DNA of 64,000 nt from Bacilli bacterium (GTDB taxonomy: Bacteria; Bacillota_I; Bacilli_A; RF39; UBA660), in the NCBI GenBank assembly GCA_017438635.1, contig JAFRUZ010000005.1:1-64000 (forward strand), given 5' to 3'. Under the pieces are notes generated by a model, which made no database searches, was not told the DNA's origin, and saw nothing but the letters and a program-made list of their open reading frames with translations. Numbering within the stretch: the first letter of the stretch is position 1; every line of letters begins with the position of its first letter. Of this stretch, positions 52,294 to 60,546 are shown piece after piece. The translations under genes and the position numbers were made by a program.

Positions 52294-52719
52294 ATGAAAA
52301 TAATAGAATATGAAGATAAGTATCGTGATGATATGATATTTATGGTATTAAATGCTAAAAATGCTTTAGGAAGAATACCTAGATTAAATGAGGATTTATT
52401 AGATATAAAAACCAATTATACTGATAAAAAACAACCATTTTGGTTAGCTATAGATGAATTTGATAGAGTAATAGGGTGTATTGGAACAAAAATAAAAGAA
52501 GATGGTAATTTATACTTATCACACTTATATATAAGCCCCAATTTGAAAAGACATGGTGTAGGAAGCAAACTATTAGAAATAGCAGAACAGTCTGCCAAAG
52601 AAAGAAACTACAAAGAAATACATGTTCATTTAGGAAAGGATTATTTAGAAAGCCATATTTTTTATCCAAAAAAAGGTTATAAAGAATATAAAGAATTATA
52701 TATGAAAAAAACATTATAA
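52294..52719 (+). CDS. GNAT family N-acetyltransferase (141 aa)
   Basis: A single GNAT domain. Visible parts are the strand DRVIGCIGTKI, the strand GNLYLSHLYISP, and the acetyl-CoA motif LKRHGVGSKLLEIAE, then NYKEIHVHLG and FYPKKGYKEY. The substrate is unknown. The gene is in the NUDIX-Ham1 run with tight spacing (three bases after the previous stop), so it belongs to the same operon. Confidence 0.88.
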   Translation: MKIIEYEDKYRDDMIFMVLNAKNALGRIPRLNEDLLDIKTNYTDKKQPFWLAIDEFDRVIGCIGTKIKEDGNLYLSHLYISPNLKRHGVGSKLLEIAEQSAKERNYKEIHVHLGKDYLESHIFYPKKGYKEYKELYMKKTL

Positions 52720-52728
52720 GGAGGGCGT

Positions 52729-53355
52729 ATGAAAGAAGTATTATTTGCAACAGGAAATCAAAGTAAAATAAATAGATTTAAACAAAAACTAGAAAAAAAT
52801 GATATTAAGCTACTATCTTTAAAAGATCTAAATATAGATCTAGATATTGAAGAAAATGGTAAAACTGCAATAGAAAATGCGCTTATAAAAGCAAGAGCAT
52901 ACTATAATGAATTACACATACCAGTAATTGGAATGGACGATACACTATACTTAGAAAATGTTCCAGAAGAATATCAACCAGGTTTATATGTAAGAAGAGT
53001 AAATGGTAAAGTATTAACAGATGAAGAAATGATAAACCATTATATCAGTTTAGTAAATAAATATGGAGAAAGTGGAAAACTATATTGCAAATGGGTATAT
53101 GGAATGGCTGTGATAAATGAAAACGGTAAAGAAAACACATATTCATGGAGTAAGGATGATTTTTATATAGTAAACATCCCCTCAGAAAAAAGACATGATG
53201 GTTATCCCTTAAACTCAATATCAAAATATAAAAAAATAGATAAATATTTCACTGATGTAACAGAGGAAGACAAAGAAAGCCTAAAAGTAAATGAAGATCA
53301 TGTTATAGATTTTATCGTAACAAGTATCAATAACAAAAAAAATAGAAACAGGTGA
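52729..53355 (+). CDS. RdgB/HAM1-like non-canonical purine NTP pyrophosphatase
   Basis: The 208-residue protein opens VLFATGNQSKINRFKQKL, the nucleotide-binding motif of the HAM1/ITPase family (TGNxxK), and has the metal-binding VIGMDDTLYLENVPEEY. The C-terminal SEKRHDGYPLNSI matches the family end motif. Canonical enzymes remove ITP/XTP/dITP; the diverged sequence (GMDDTL in place of AEDSGL) may mean changed specificity. Ribosome site aggagg. Followed by two NUDIX genes. Confidence 0.82.
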   Translation: MKEVLFATGNQSKINRFKQKLEKNDIKLLSLKDLNIDLDIEENGKTAIENALIKARAYYNELHIPVIGMDDTLYLENVPEEYQPGLYVRRVNGKVLTDEEMINHYISLVNKYGESGKLYCKWVYGMAVINENGKENTYSWSKDDFYIVNIPSEKRHDGYPLNSISKYKKIDKYFTDVTEEDKESLKVNEDHVIDFIVTSINNKKNRNR

Positions 53356-53366
53356 GAAAAATCATT

Positions 53367-53882
53367 ATGAAAAACATAATTTATAACAAAGAAAAACTAA
53401 CTGAAAAAGAAATAGACGAAACAGTAATCAGAGTAAAAGCCTTAATTATAAATAGTAAGGATGAAATACTGCTAGGATATGCTTATAAAACATATCAATT
53501 CCCAGGAGGACATCTTGAAGGAAAAGAAACACTTGAAGAAGCTTTAAAAAGAGAAGTACGAGAAGAAACAGGAATAGAAATAGACAATAAGAATATACAA
53601 CCATTTGAAAAGATTACATATTATAGCAGCAATTATAGGGATACAGGGTTGAATAGAAAAAATGAGATATACTATTATTTAATTAAAACTGATGAAAAAC
53701 CAAATTATAATAACTTAAATTTAGATGAAAGAGAAATAAAAGGTAACTATGAATTAAAATATATTTCTATCGAAAACATAGAAAAAGTTTTAATAAATAG
53801 TATACCAGATCGCTCTATAAATAAAATTATTGTAGAAGAAATGATGGAGGTCTTAAATGAATTTAAAAAAAATTATAGATAA
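53367..53882 (+). CDS. NUDIX hydrolase (171 aa)
   Basis: The NUDIX box is FPGGHLEGKETLEEALKREV, then REETGIEI, complete with the catalytic Glu residues. N-terminal strands RVKALIINSKDEILLGY bind the nucleotide. The C-terminal part (ELKYISIENIEKVL) is as in MutT/NudL-type proteins. The start at 53367 is preferred, though a GTG at 53352 overlaps the previous stop. It overlaps the next NUDIX gene by 26 bases. Substrate unknown. Confidence 0.87.
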   Translation: MKNIIYNKEKLTEKEIDETVIRVKALIINSKDEILLGYAYKTYQFPGGHLEGKETLEEALKREVREETGIEIDNKNIQPFEKITYYSSNYRDTGLNRKNEIYYYLIKTDEKPNYNNLNLDEREIKGNYELKYISIENIEKVLINSIPDRSINKIIVEEMMEVLNEFKKNYR

Positions 53883-54345
53883 AAATGGTAATGAAATAAT
53901 AATGCATACTCATATTGGAGTATATGGATTAGTAATAGAAGATGACAGAATTCTCTTAATAGATAAAGTAACTGGCCCTTACGATGGGTTATTAGATTTA
54001 CCTGGAGGTTCATTTGAATTTGGTGAAACACCTGAAGAAGCACTAGAAAGAGAGTTTAAAGAAGAAGTAGGCATAGATTTAAAAGAATATGAGCTATTTC
54101 ATACAGGTTCTGTTATAGCAGATTGGAACTATAAAAATAAATTAATAAAAGTTCATCATATTGGAATATTCTATAAAATAAATAAATATGAAGGAAAAAT
54201 AAAAGAAAGTATAGAATTAGATAAACAAAATGATGATTCTCTTGGGGCAACTTTCCATAGTATAAAGGATTTAAAAAAGAAAAATCTTTCATTGATAACT
54301 ATTTTAGAATTAGAAAAATTAGGTTATAATATAAGCGAAGATTAG
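53857..54345 (+). CDS. NUDIX hydrolase (162 aa)
   Basis: The third NUDIX protein in the run. The domain has the box LPGGSFEFGETPEEALEREF, then KEEVGIDL. The first strand IGVYGLVIEDDRILLIDKV resembles MutT-like ADP-ribose or (d)NTP pyrophosphatases. It starts inside the previous gene with the ribosome site ggaggt. The gene ends 66 bases before argS. Substrate cannot be named. Confidence 0.88.
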   Translation: MNLKKIIDKNGNEIIMHTHIGVYGLVIEDDRILLIDKVTGPYDGLLDLPGGSFEFGETPEEALEREFKEEVGIDLKEYELFHTGSVIADWNYKNKLIKVHHIGIFYKINKYEGKIKESIELDKQNDDSLGATFHSIKDLKKKNLSLITILELEKLGYNISED

Positions 54346-54355
54346 CATTAAGTAA

Positions 54356-54384
54356 TTGACACACAATACTTTTTATGGTATGAT
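54356..54384 (+). promoter_or_regulatory. promoter of argS
   Basis: TTGACA (54356-54361), 17 bases, TATGAT (54379-54384). No T-box leader; the start codon is 28 bases on. Confidence 0.7.
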
Positions 54385-54411
54385 ACAGCAAATTAAAAGG
54401 GTGATGCAAAT

Positions 54412-56097
54412 ATGATTAATTTTAAAGAAAAAATAAAAGAATTAATATTAGAAATATCAAATGATATTGGGGACATTCAAGTAGTAAGACCTCCAAAAGA
54501 AGAAATGGGAGATTTTTGTGTTCCATGCTTTAATTTAAATATCGAAGGATTAAATAATCCTCACGAAAAAGCAGAATACTTAAAAGATAAAATAAAATTA
54601 GATGAAAAACTTATTTCAGATATGTCTGTTATAGGACCATATTTAAATTTTAAAGTTAATAAATCAGCTATGGCAGAAACTACTATTAATGAAATATTAT
54701 CAAAAAAAGAAAAATATGGGTCATCAGAAGAAGGAGTAGGCAAAGATTTATTAATAGAACATACTTCAATAAATCCAAATGCTTCACCTCATATTGGAAG
54801 AACAAGAAATAGTTTAATTGGAGATTTCTTAGTCAATTTATTCACATTCCAAGGCTATAAAGTAGAAAAGCACTATCTTATAAACGATATTGGAAAACAA
54901 ATTGCAATGCTACTAATTGGGGTTGAAGAAAAAACAGACGATTTATCAAACGTAACATTTAATGATATGTTATCAATTTATATAGATATTAATCAAAAAG
55001 CTAAAGAAGACCCTAGTATAGAACAAAAAGCATTTAATTATTTAAACAAACTAGAAAGTGGAGATAAAGAAGTAATTCAAAAATTTAAACAATTAACAGA
55101 TATTTGTGTCGAAGGCCAAAAAGCAATTTTTGATAAAATGAACATATCATGGGATGTTTTCACTCATGAATCTGACTTTGTATATGAAAAGACTACTGAA
55201 GTAGTTTTAGATAAATTAAAAAAATTAGGTAAGTTAAAAGAAGATGAAAACAAAAGATATTATGTTGATTTATCAGGATATAATATACCTACTAAAAATC
55301 CAGTTTTAGTTTTAACTAGAGAGGATAAAACATCTTTATATCCTTTAAGGGATATTGCTTATACATTATATAAAGAAGAGTTAAATTCTGAAAACAATTA
55401 CATAGTACTTGGAGAAGATCAAGAAGTTTACATGAAACAAATAGCAGCCGTAATGGACATTATGGGTTATAATGCTCCGAAATTGGTATCATATAATTTT
55501 GTACTTTTAAATGGTGGTAAAATGGCCACTAGAGAAGGTAAGGTAGTTCTTCTTGAAGATTTCATTAATGAAATGAAAGAAAGAATAAAAGAAGGATTTG
55601 ATGAAAGAAATAGTCAATATGATGATGAAAAAGTATCATCTATTGCGGCTTCTTGTATAAAGTATAATATGCTTAATGTTAATAGAAAAAGAGATGTTAA
55701 TTTTAATTTAGATGATGCAGTTAACTTCCAAGGAGATTCTGCTATGTATTTACTTTATAATTATGCAAGAATTTATTCTATTCTAGACAAATGTGAACAA
55801 GAACTAAATACAGATAAAGTAATATTTAAAGAAGAAATAGAACATTCATTAATCTCACATTTATATGACTTCAGTGAAGTAATAAAAAATGCTTGTAAAA
55901 ATGAAGAATCAATTGGATTAACTAATTATTTACATGAATTAGCACAAAAATTCTCTAAATACTACAATATGGTGCCAATTCTAAAAGAAGAAGATGAAGA
56001 GTTAAAAACATCAAGAATAAAACTATTACAAAGTATTAAAATAGTATTAGAAAATGGTATGAATATATTAGGTATTAAACCAGTTGAAAAATTATAA
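54412..56097 (+). CDS. argS: arginyl-tRNA synthetase
   Basis: The 561-residue class I enzyme has the N-terminal Add1 domain (about 1-85), the HIGH motif as SPHIGRTRNSLIGDFL, the segment YLINDIGKQIAMLL, the MATREGKVVLLEDFI region that replaces KMSKS (typical for ArgRS, which often lacks a full KMSKS), and a C-terminal anticodon-binding helical domain ending GMNILGIKPVEKL. It charges tRNA-Arg. Ribosome site agggtgat. Confidence 0.96.
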   Translation: MINFKEKIKELILEISNDIGDIQVVRPPKEEMGDFCVPCFNLNIEGLNNPHEKAEYLKDKIKLDEKLISDMSVIGPYLNFKVNKSAMAETTINEILSKKEKYGSSEEGVGKDLLIEHTSINPNASPHIGRTRNSLIGDFLVNLFTFQGYKVEKHYLINDIGKQIAMLLIGVEEKTDDLSNVTFNDMLSIYIDINQKAKEDPSIEQKAFNYLNKLESGDKEVIQKFKQLTDICVEGQKAIFDKMNISWDVFTHESDFVYEKTTEVVLDKLKKLGKLKEDENKRYYVDLSGYNIPTKNPVLVLTREDKTSLYPLRDIAYTLYKEELNSENNYIVLGEDQEVYMKQIAAVMDIMGYNAPKLVSYNFVLLNGGKMATREGKVVLLEDFINEMKERIKEGFDERNSQYDDEKVSSIAASCIKYNMLNVNRKRDVNFNLDDAVNFQGDSAMYLLYNYARIYSILDKCEQELNTDKVIFKEEIEHSLISHLYDFSEVIKNACKNEESIGLTNYLHELAQKFSKYYNMVPILKEEDEELKTSRIKLLQSIKIVLENGMNILGIKPVEKL

Positions 56098-56102
56098 AAA
56101 TA

Positions 56103-56131
56103 AAAAAGCCATTCAAATGAATGGCTTTTTC
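56103..56131. terminator. bidirectional terminator
   Basis: Perfect inverted repeat aaaaagccattca / tgaatggcttttt between convergent genes. Confidence 0.85.
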
Positions 56132-56908
56132 TTATGATCCAGTACTACAGTATTTTCTAAGACCAAAATTAAATATAAATTTACTTATAAAAAACATAAT
56201 TATTGTAAGTATTGGCATAAATACATATAAAATATTATCTGTCCTTCCAGTTAAATAATCTATTGGATAATAATTAACAAGTGTCACAGGAATAAAAATA
56301 GTAAAGAATACTCTAACAGCCTTTTTATATATTCCCATAGGATACTGACATACTTGTCTTGTACCATTAGTAATAATATTAACAGCTTCAAGTCCTTGAA
56401 TAGTTACAAAACATATTGTGGCTCCAATAATAAATATTGAAAAGATTACCACCATACAACCAATCACCATTAAAACAAGTAATAAGAGTTTATAAAATGT
56501 AAAATGACTAATTATTTTTATAGAACTATAAATAAATATAAATAATGATACAAGAACTCTTCCTATTTTTTCATAACATATATCAGTTCCACATATTTGA
56601 ATAAATAAATTTGCAGGTCTAATTAATAGTATATCAAAATTACCATTTATTATTATATGTGAGAAATGATCAAATCCTCTTGCAAACAATTCTATTAAAG
56701 AAAAACCAAGCCATAGGGTAGAAAACCCAAGTAATAATTCATATGAATTGTAAATATCAAGAAGTTTAAACTTTAAAAATAAAGCATAAACTGTAAATAA
56801 TTCTACAAACATAGCTAAAGTTTGTGAAATAATAGTCATTATAAATGAAGACTTGTACTCTAAACTTATTTTTAAATGAAGTGATAAATAATTCAAAAAT
56901 AGTTTCAT
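56132..56908 (-). CDS. ABC-2 type exporter permease (COG3694 type)
   Basis: The 258-residue protein has six membrane helices (start KLFLNYLSLHLKISLEYKSSF) and the family segment GFDHFSHIIINGNFDILLIRP. With the two upstream genes it forms the known pair of unlike ABC-2 permeases (COG3694 and COG4587) served by a COG4586 ATPase. The exported substrate is unknown. Last gene of the minus-strand operon, one base after the previous stop. Confidence 0.88.
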   Translation of the reverse strand: MKLFLNYLSLHLKISLEYKSSFIMTIISQTLAMFVELFTVYALFLKFKLLDIYNSYELLLGFSTLWLGFSLIELFARGFDHFSHIIINGNFDILLIRPANLFIQICGTDICYEKIGRVLVSLFIFIYSSIKIISHFTFYKLLLLVLMVIGCMVVIFSIFIIGATICFVTIQGLEAVNIITNGTRQVCQYPMGIYKKAVRVFFTIFIPVTLVNYYPIDYLTGRTDNILYVFMPILTIIMFFISKFIFNFGLRKYCSTGS

Positions 56909-56909
56909 T

Positions 56910-57710
56910 TTATCCGCCTTGTATCGATACCTTTCTTAAAGCTATTTTCATTAATAATTTACCAATTGCAACTAATATTATTATCCAAATTATTTGAAGA
57001 CCAATACTTTTTAAACCATATTCTATTCCAATATTTCCAGAGTATAATCTCTGTGATAAATCACTTATTAATCTAAATGGTAAATACTCCGTAATACTTA
57101 GAATAATTATAGGTAAGAGTGGAAGTGGAATATCAAGTCCTGAAAGAAGTGCTCCCACTGTACTGACAATACTTGTAATACCTTTATCTTGATATGTAAA
57201 AAAACTAATTGTTTGGACAATCATAACAATAGATACTATAATTATTGTTCCTAAGAACAAAGCTATTAAAAATAGAACAAATGCTTCTATAGAAATAGGT
57301 AAAGTTAGATTATATGGTTTAGGTAAAAGAAATGCAAAAACTAACACAGGTAAACATCTTAAAAAACATGCTGCATATCGTTTAGATAAATGCTTTAAAA
57401 ACCACCACCAATATAAATCATATGGTCTACATAATTCATATGCAACAGCACCATTTTTAATTTGATCCATTATTTGATTATCTCTTAAAACAAATATTAT
57501 TAGTGAAAAGAAAGCTTGATTAAGCCAAACATAACACATAAGTTCTTTAAAATTAATAGTATCAACGCTAGCATGATTATAAAATGCTTGAAAAACAAAA
57601 GCGTATAATATTCCCCAAAAGAACTGTGTAGCAAGTCCTGCAAGTGCTGCTTCTTTATATTGCAGTCCTACTAAGAGTTCACTTTTGAAATAAGAGATAT
57701 ATGGTTTCAT
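56910..57710 (-). CDS. ABC-2 type exporter permease (COG4587 type)
   Basis: The 266-residue membrane protein has six helices. Its start KPYISYFKSELLVGLQYKEAALAGLATQFFWG (shown in part here as QYKEAALAGL) and segment IKNGAVAYELCRPYDLY match the COG4587 family. It overlaps the ATPase gene by four bases (ATGA type) and is followed after one base by the second permease. It should form a heterodimer with that protein. Confidence 0.88.
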   Translation of the reverse strand: MKPYISYFKSELLVGLQYKEAALAGLATQFFWGILYAFVFQAFYNHASVDTINFKELMCYVWLNQAFFSLIIFVLRDNQIMDQIKNGAVAYELCRPYDLYWWWFLKHLSKRYAACFLRCLPVLVFAFLLPKPYNLTLPISIEAFVLFLIALFLGTIIIVSIVMIVQTISFFTYQDKGITSIVSTVGALLSGLDIPLPLLPIIILSITEYLPFRLISDLSQRLYSGNIGIEYGLKSIGLQIIWIIILVAIGKLLMKIALRKVSIQGG

Positions 57711-58690
57711 AAATCATATTCTTCATAAAGTTTTATTATAATATCATCGATATTATCACTTAAGACATTAACATCTTCAATTTCACATACTTTAGAATAC
57801 TCTCTAATTATATTAGAAATATTATTGTTCTCAAGATTGACATTTAATAAAACTTTATTATTATTTTTCTCTAAAACTGTAACATCTTTTATTTTAGGAA
57901 TACTCTCTAATTTCTTATGTATTATCTCAACTTTCTTTTCTTTACTGAATTTTTTCTTGATGTTATTAAGTGTACCATCATATAGCTTTTTTCCATGACC
58001 AATTACTATAACTCTATTAGTAAGAGCTTCGATATCATTCATATCATGACTAGTTAATATGATAGTCACTTTTTTCTTTTTGTTTATTTCTTTGATGAAT
58101 TTCCTTACTGCAGCCTTAGATATTGCATCTAATCCAATAGTAGGCTCATCTAAAAATAAAATTTTAGGATTGTGAAGTAATGATGCGGCAATTTCGCAGC
58201 GCATTCTCTGTCCCAGACTAAGTTGCCTAACTGGCATTTTTAAAAAATCTTTTAAACTAAGAAGTTCTACAAGTTCATCTTTTGTTTTTTGATATTCTTT
58301 ATCTTTTATTTTATAAATATCTTTTAAAAGAAGAAAAGAATCTTCCACAGGTATATCCCACCATAGTTGGCTCTTTTGTCCAAAGACCACTCCTATATTC
58401 TTGACATATTTAACTCTGTCATTAAATGGATTAAGTTTATCTACTACAATAGTACCACTATCAGGTTTTAGAATTCCCGTAAGCATTTTTATAGTAGTAG
58501 ATTTCCCAGCGCCATTTGGGCCTATGTAAGCAACAATTTCACCTTTTTTTATTTCAAATGAAATGTCATCTACCGCTTTAATCTCTTTATAATTTCTTTT
58601 AATTAGGGATTTAAAAGCATTTATAAGGCCACTATCTCTTTGTAACACCTTAAATGTTTTATTTAAGTTTTTAACAACAATAAAACTCAT
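57707..58690 (-). CDS. ABC transporter ATP-binding protein (COG4586 type)
   Basis: The 327-residue ATPase has Walker A YIGPNGAGKSTTIKML, Q-loop VVFGQKSQLWWD, signature LSLGQRMRCEIAASLL, Walker B ILFLDEPTIGLD and the H-loop LTSHDMND. The C-terminal extension (about 235-327) is typical of the family. The ATG at 58690 follows aggagg; the frame is open further upstream but that stretch lies over promoter and leader. It drives the two permeases in the same operon. Confidence 0.93.
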   Translation of the reverse strand: MSFIVVKNLNKTFKVLQRDSGLINAFKSLIKRNYKEIKAVDDISFEIKKGEIVAYIGPNGAGKSTTIKMLTGILKPDSGTIVVDKLNPFNDRVKYVKNIGVVFGQKSQLWWDIPVEDSFLLLKDIYKIKDKEYQKTKDELVELLSLKDFLKMPVRQLSLGQRMRCEIAASLLHNPKILFLDEPTIGLDAISKAAVRKFIKEINKKKKVTIILTSHDMNDIEALTNRVIVIGHGKKLYDGTLNNIKKKFSKEKKVEIIHKKLESIPKIKDVTVLEKNNNKVLLNVNLENNNISNIIREYSKVCEIEDVNVLSDNIDDIIIKLYEEYDL

Positions 58691-58775
58691 ACTTCCTCCT
58701 AATCTGACATTCAAAAAAACTAAGGGACTAAATCTATCCTCCTTTCCTACAACACAAAAAACCACATTTCCATGT

Positions 58776-58803
58776 AGTATACCCTTATCATGCATCAATG
58801 CAA
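58776..58803 (-). promoter_or_regulatory. promoter of the ABC operon
   Basis: On the minus strand TTGCAT (58803-58798), 16 bases, TATACT (58781-58776). The leader to the ATG is about 80 bases and holds a small stem (ctacat-ggaa-atgtgg) followed by TTTTTT close to the predicted RNA start. Confidence 0.5.
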
Positions 58804-58874
58804 AAATTTTTCAAAACGTCAAAATTAATAATACAACACATTTTTTTATTTTGCAAGAAAAAATAAAAAAAATG

Positions 58875-58903
58875 TTGACAAATGTGGAAAAAAGGTGTAA
58901 TGT
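58875..58903 (+). promoter_or_regulatory. promoter of the 36-residue mini-gene
   Basis: TTGACA (58875-58880), 17 bases, TAATGT (58898-58903). The RNA would start about 25 bases before the ATG. Confidence 0.6.
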
Positions 58904-58934
58904 TACTATCAATAAATTGAAAAGAGGTGGGTGT

Positions 58935-59045
58935 ATGAGAAAATCTATTAATAAATTAGATTACGATTTTTACATTAAAACACTAATTCGCCCTTTATCA
59001 AGATTTGATAAATTTTATTTAATGTCTAAAAATGATGCTAAGTAG
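58935..59045 (+). CDS. 36-residue basic small protein
   Basis: ATG at 58935 has a good ribosome site (gaggtgg, 5 bases spacing) and its own promoter; the 3' end overlaps a terminator hairpin. It reads MRKSINKLDYDFYIK, then TLIRPLSRFDKFYLMSKNDAK (split here), with many Lys/Arg and aromatic residues, so it may form an amphipathic helix. There is no known family. The stand-alone promoter-ORF-terminator layout suggests a true small protein. The frame is open further upstream but lacks a ribosome site there and covers the promoter. Confidence 0.55.
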   Translation: MRKSINKLDYDFYIKTLIRPLSRFDKFYLMSKNDAK

Positions 59046-59073
59046 CCCATCGGGGCATAGTGTCATTTTTTTT
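59028..59073 (+). terminator. terminator overlapping the mini-gene end
   Basis: Imperfect hairpin of aaatgatgcta...gccc with gggg-catagtgtcattt, then eight T. The first arm encodes the last residues of the small protein. Confidence 0.6.
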
Positions 59074-59093
59074 ATTATAAAAAAGGAGGGTAT

Positions 59094-60536
59094 ATGGAAG
59101 TAGAAGAATTAAAAGAAAGATTATTTAACAACCTAAGTAATTATACACAAGAAGAAAAAACTGAAATAGAAAAAGCTTATGAATTAGCAAAAAATCTTCA
59201 TAGTAAACAGTATAGACAAAGTGGTGAACCATACATAACACATCCTATTGAAGTAGCTATAATTCTTTCAGAAATGAAAGCTGATAAAGACACTATTTGT
59301 GCTGGATTGTTACATGATACAGTAGAAGATACCGACATAACATTAAATGAAATAGAAAAAATGTTTAATAAAGATGTAGCTATTCTAGTAGATGGAGTAA
59401 CGAAAATAAGTAAATTAAACTTTTCTAGCAAACAAGACAGAAGTTTAGCAAATACTAGAAAAATAATTGCCAGTTTAACAGAAGATGTAAGGATAATCAT
59501 TGTAAAGTTAGCAGATCGTCTTCACAATATGAGGACTTTACAATATAAAACAGAATTTAAGCAAAAAGAAAATGCTCTAGAGACTATGGAAATATTTGTG
59601 CCACTTGCATACTATATTGGGGCTTATAGAATCAAAAATGAACTTGAAGATCTATCACTTAAATATTTAAAACCAGAAGAGTACAAAAAAGCAGAAGAAA
59701 CACATCTAATGGTCCAAGAAGACAGTAAAAAGTGCCTTGAAGAAATGTTATTTAATATACATACAATACTAAATGACAATAATATTCCCAATGAAATAAA
59801 ATCAAGGACAAAAAACATTTATGGTTTATACAAAAAACTAAGTGAAGGTAATAAACTTGAAGATATACATGATCTATTATCATTAAAAATAATGGTAGAT
59901 GAAATAAATAGTTGTTATTTAACCTTAGGTCTAGTACATAGCAAGTATAATCCGATAAATTATAGATTTAAAGACTATATTTGTAATCCAAAGACTAATA
60001 TGTACCAATCACTTCACACAACAGTTTTTGGAGAAGATGATAGATTAGTTCAAACACAAATAAGAACATTTGATATGGACGAAATAGCATCATATGGATT
60101 AACGTCTTACTGGCATCAAAATAAAGATGCTGCCAGAGAAAAAATGCAACATGATTTAAAGGAAAAGTATCAGTTTTTTAAATCATTAACAGAAATAAAT
60201 ACAACTTTTGGAGATAATCAAGAGTTTATCACTCAAATAAAAAGGGAATTATTCACAGACAAAATATATGTATATACGACAAAAGGAGACGTAATAGAAT
60301 TGCCAATAGGGGCAACACCTATAGACTTTGCTTATAGAATACATACTGATATTGGTAATTCAATGATTGGTGCAATCGTAAATGATGATAAAGTATCCAT
60401 ATACGATGAATTACATAATAAAGATAGAGTAAGAATCATAACCAGCAGTGTAAGTATGGGACCAGGAAAAGATTGGGAAGAAAATGCTAAAACAACGAAT
60501 GCTAAAAAGAAAATAAGAGAATTTAATAGAAAGTAG
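59094..60536 (+). CDS. RelA/SpoT homologue (RSH), short form
   Basis: The 480-residue protein has an HD hydrolase domain (YITHPIEVAIIL, LLHDTVEDTD, LADRLHNMRTL), a synthetase domain (KSRTKNIYGLYKKL, RFKDYI, NMYQSLHTTV) and a TGS domain (about 385-450, IYVYTTKGDVIELPIGATPIDFAYRIHTD). It ends there: the helical, Cys-rich and ACT domains of long RSH (about 730 residues) are missing. The catalytic Glu of the synthetase (EIQIRT in relatives, E323 in Rel_Seq) appears as Gln320 in VQTQIRT, and the Arg of the DLLxxR segment is Lys (DLLSLKIMV). Hydrolase residues look intact. It may thus mainly degrade (p)ppGpp (inference). Confidence 0.88.
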   Translation: MEVEELKERLFNNLSNYTQEEKTEIEKAYELAKNLHSKQYRQSGEPYITHPIEVAIILSEMKADKDTICAGLLHDTVEDTDITLNEIEKMFNKDVAILVDGVTKISKLNFSSKQDRSLANTRKIIASLTEDVRIIIVKLADRLHNMRTLQYKTEFKQKENALETMEIFVPLAYYIGAYRIKNELEDLSLKYLKPEEYKKAEETHLMVQEDSKKCLEEMLFNIHTILNDNNIPNEIKSRTKNIYGLYKKLSEGNKLEDIHDLLSLKIMVDEINSCYLTLGLVHSKYNPINYRFKDYICNPKTNMYQSLHTTVFGEDDRLVQTQIRTFDMDEIASYGLTSYWHQNKDAAREKMQHDLKEKYQFFKSLTEINTTFGDNQEFITQIKRELFTDKIYVYTTKGDVIELPIGATPIDFAYRIHTDIGNSMIGAIVNDDKVSIYDELHNKDRVRIITSSVSMGPGKDWEENAKTTNAKKKIREFNRK

Positions 60537-60546
60537 GGGGTACCTA

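Noticed and set aside
58691-58798. Longer N-terminus for the ABC ATPase
   Set aside because: The extra residues cover the promoter and leader, do not match the family, and a strong ribosome site sits before the ATG at 58690.
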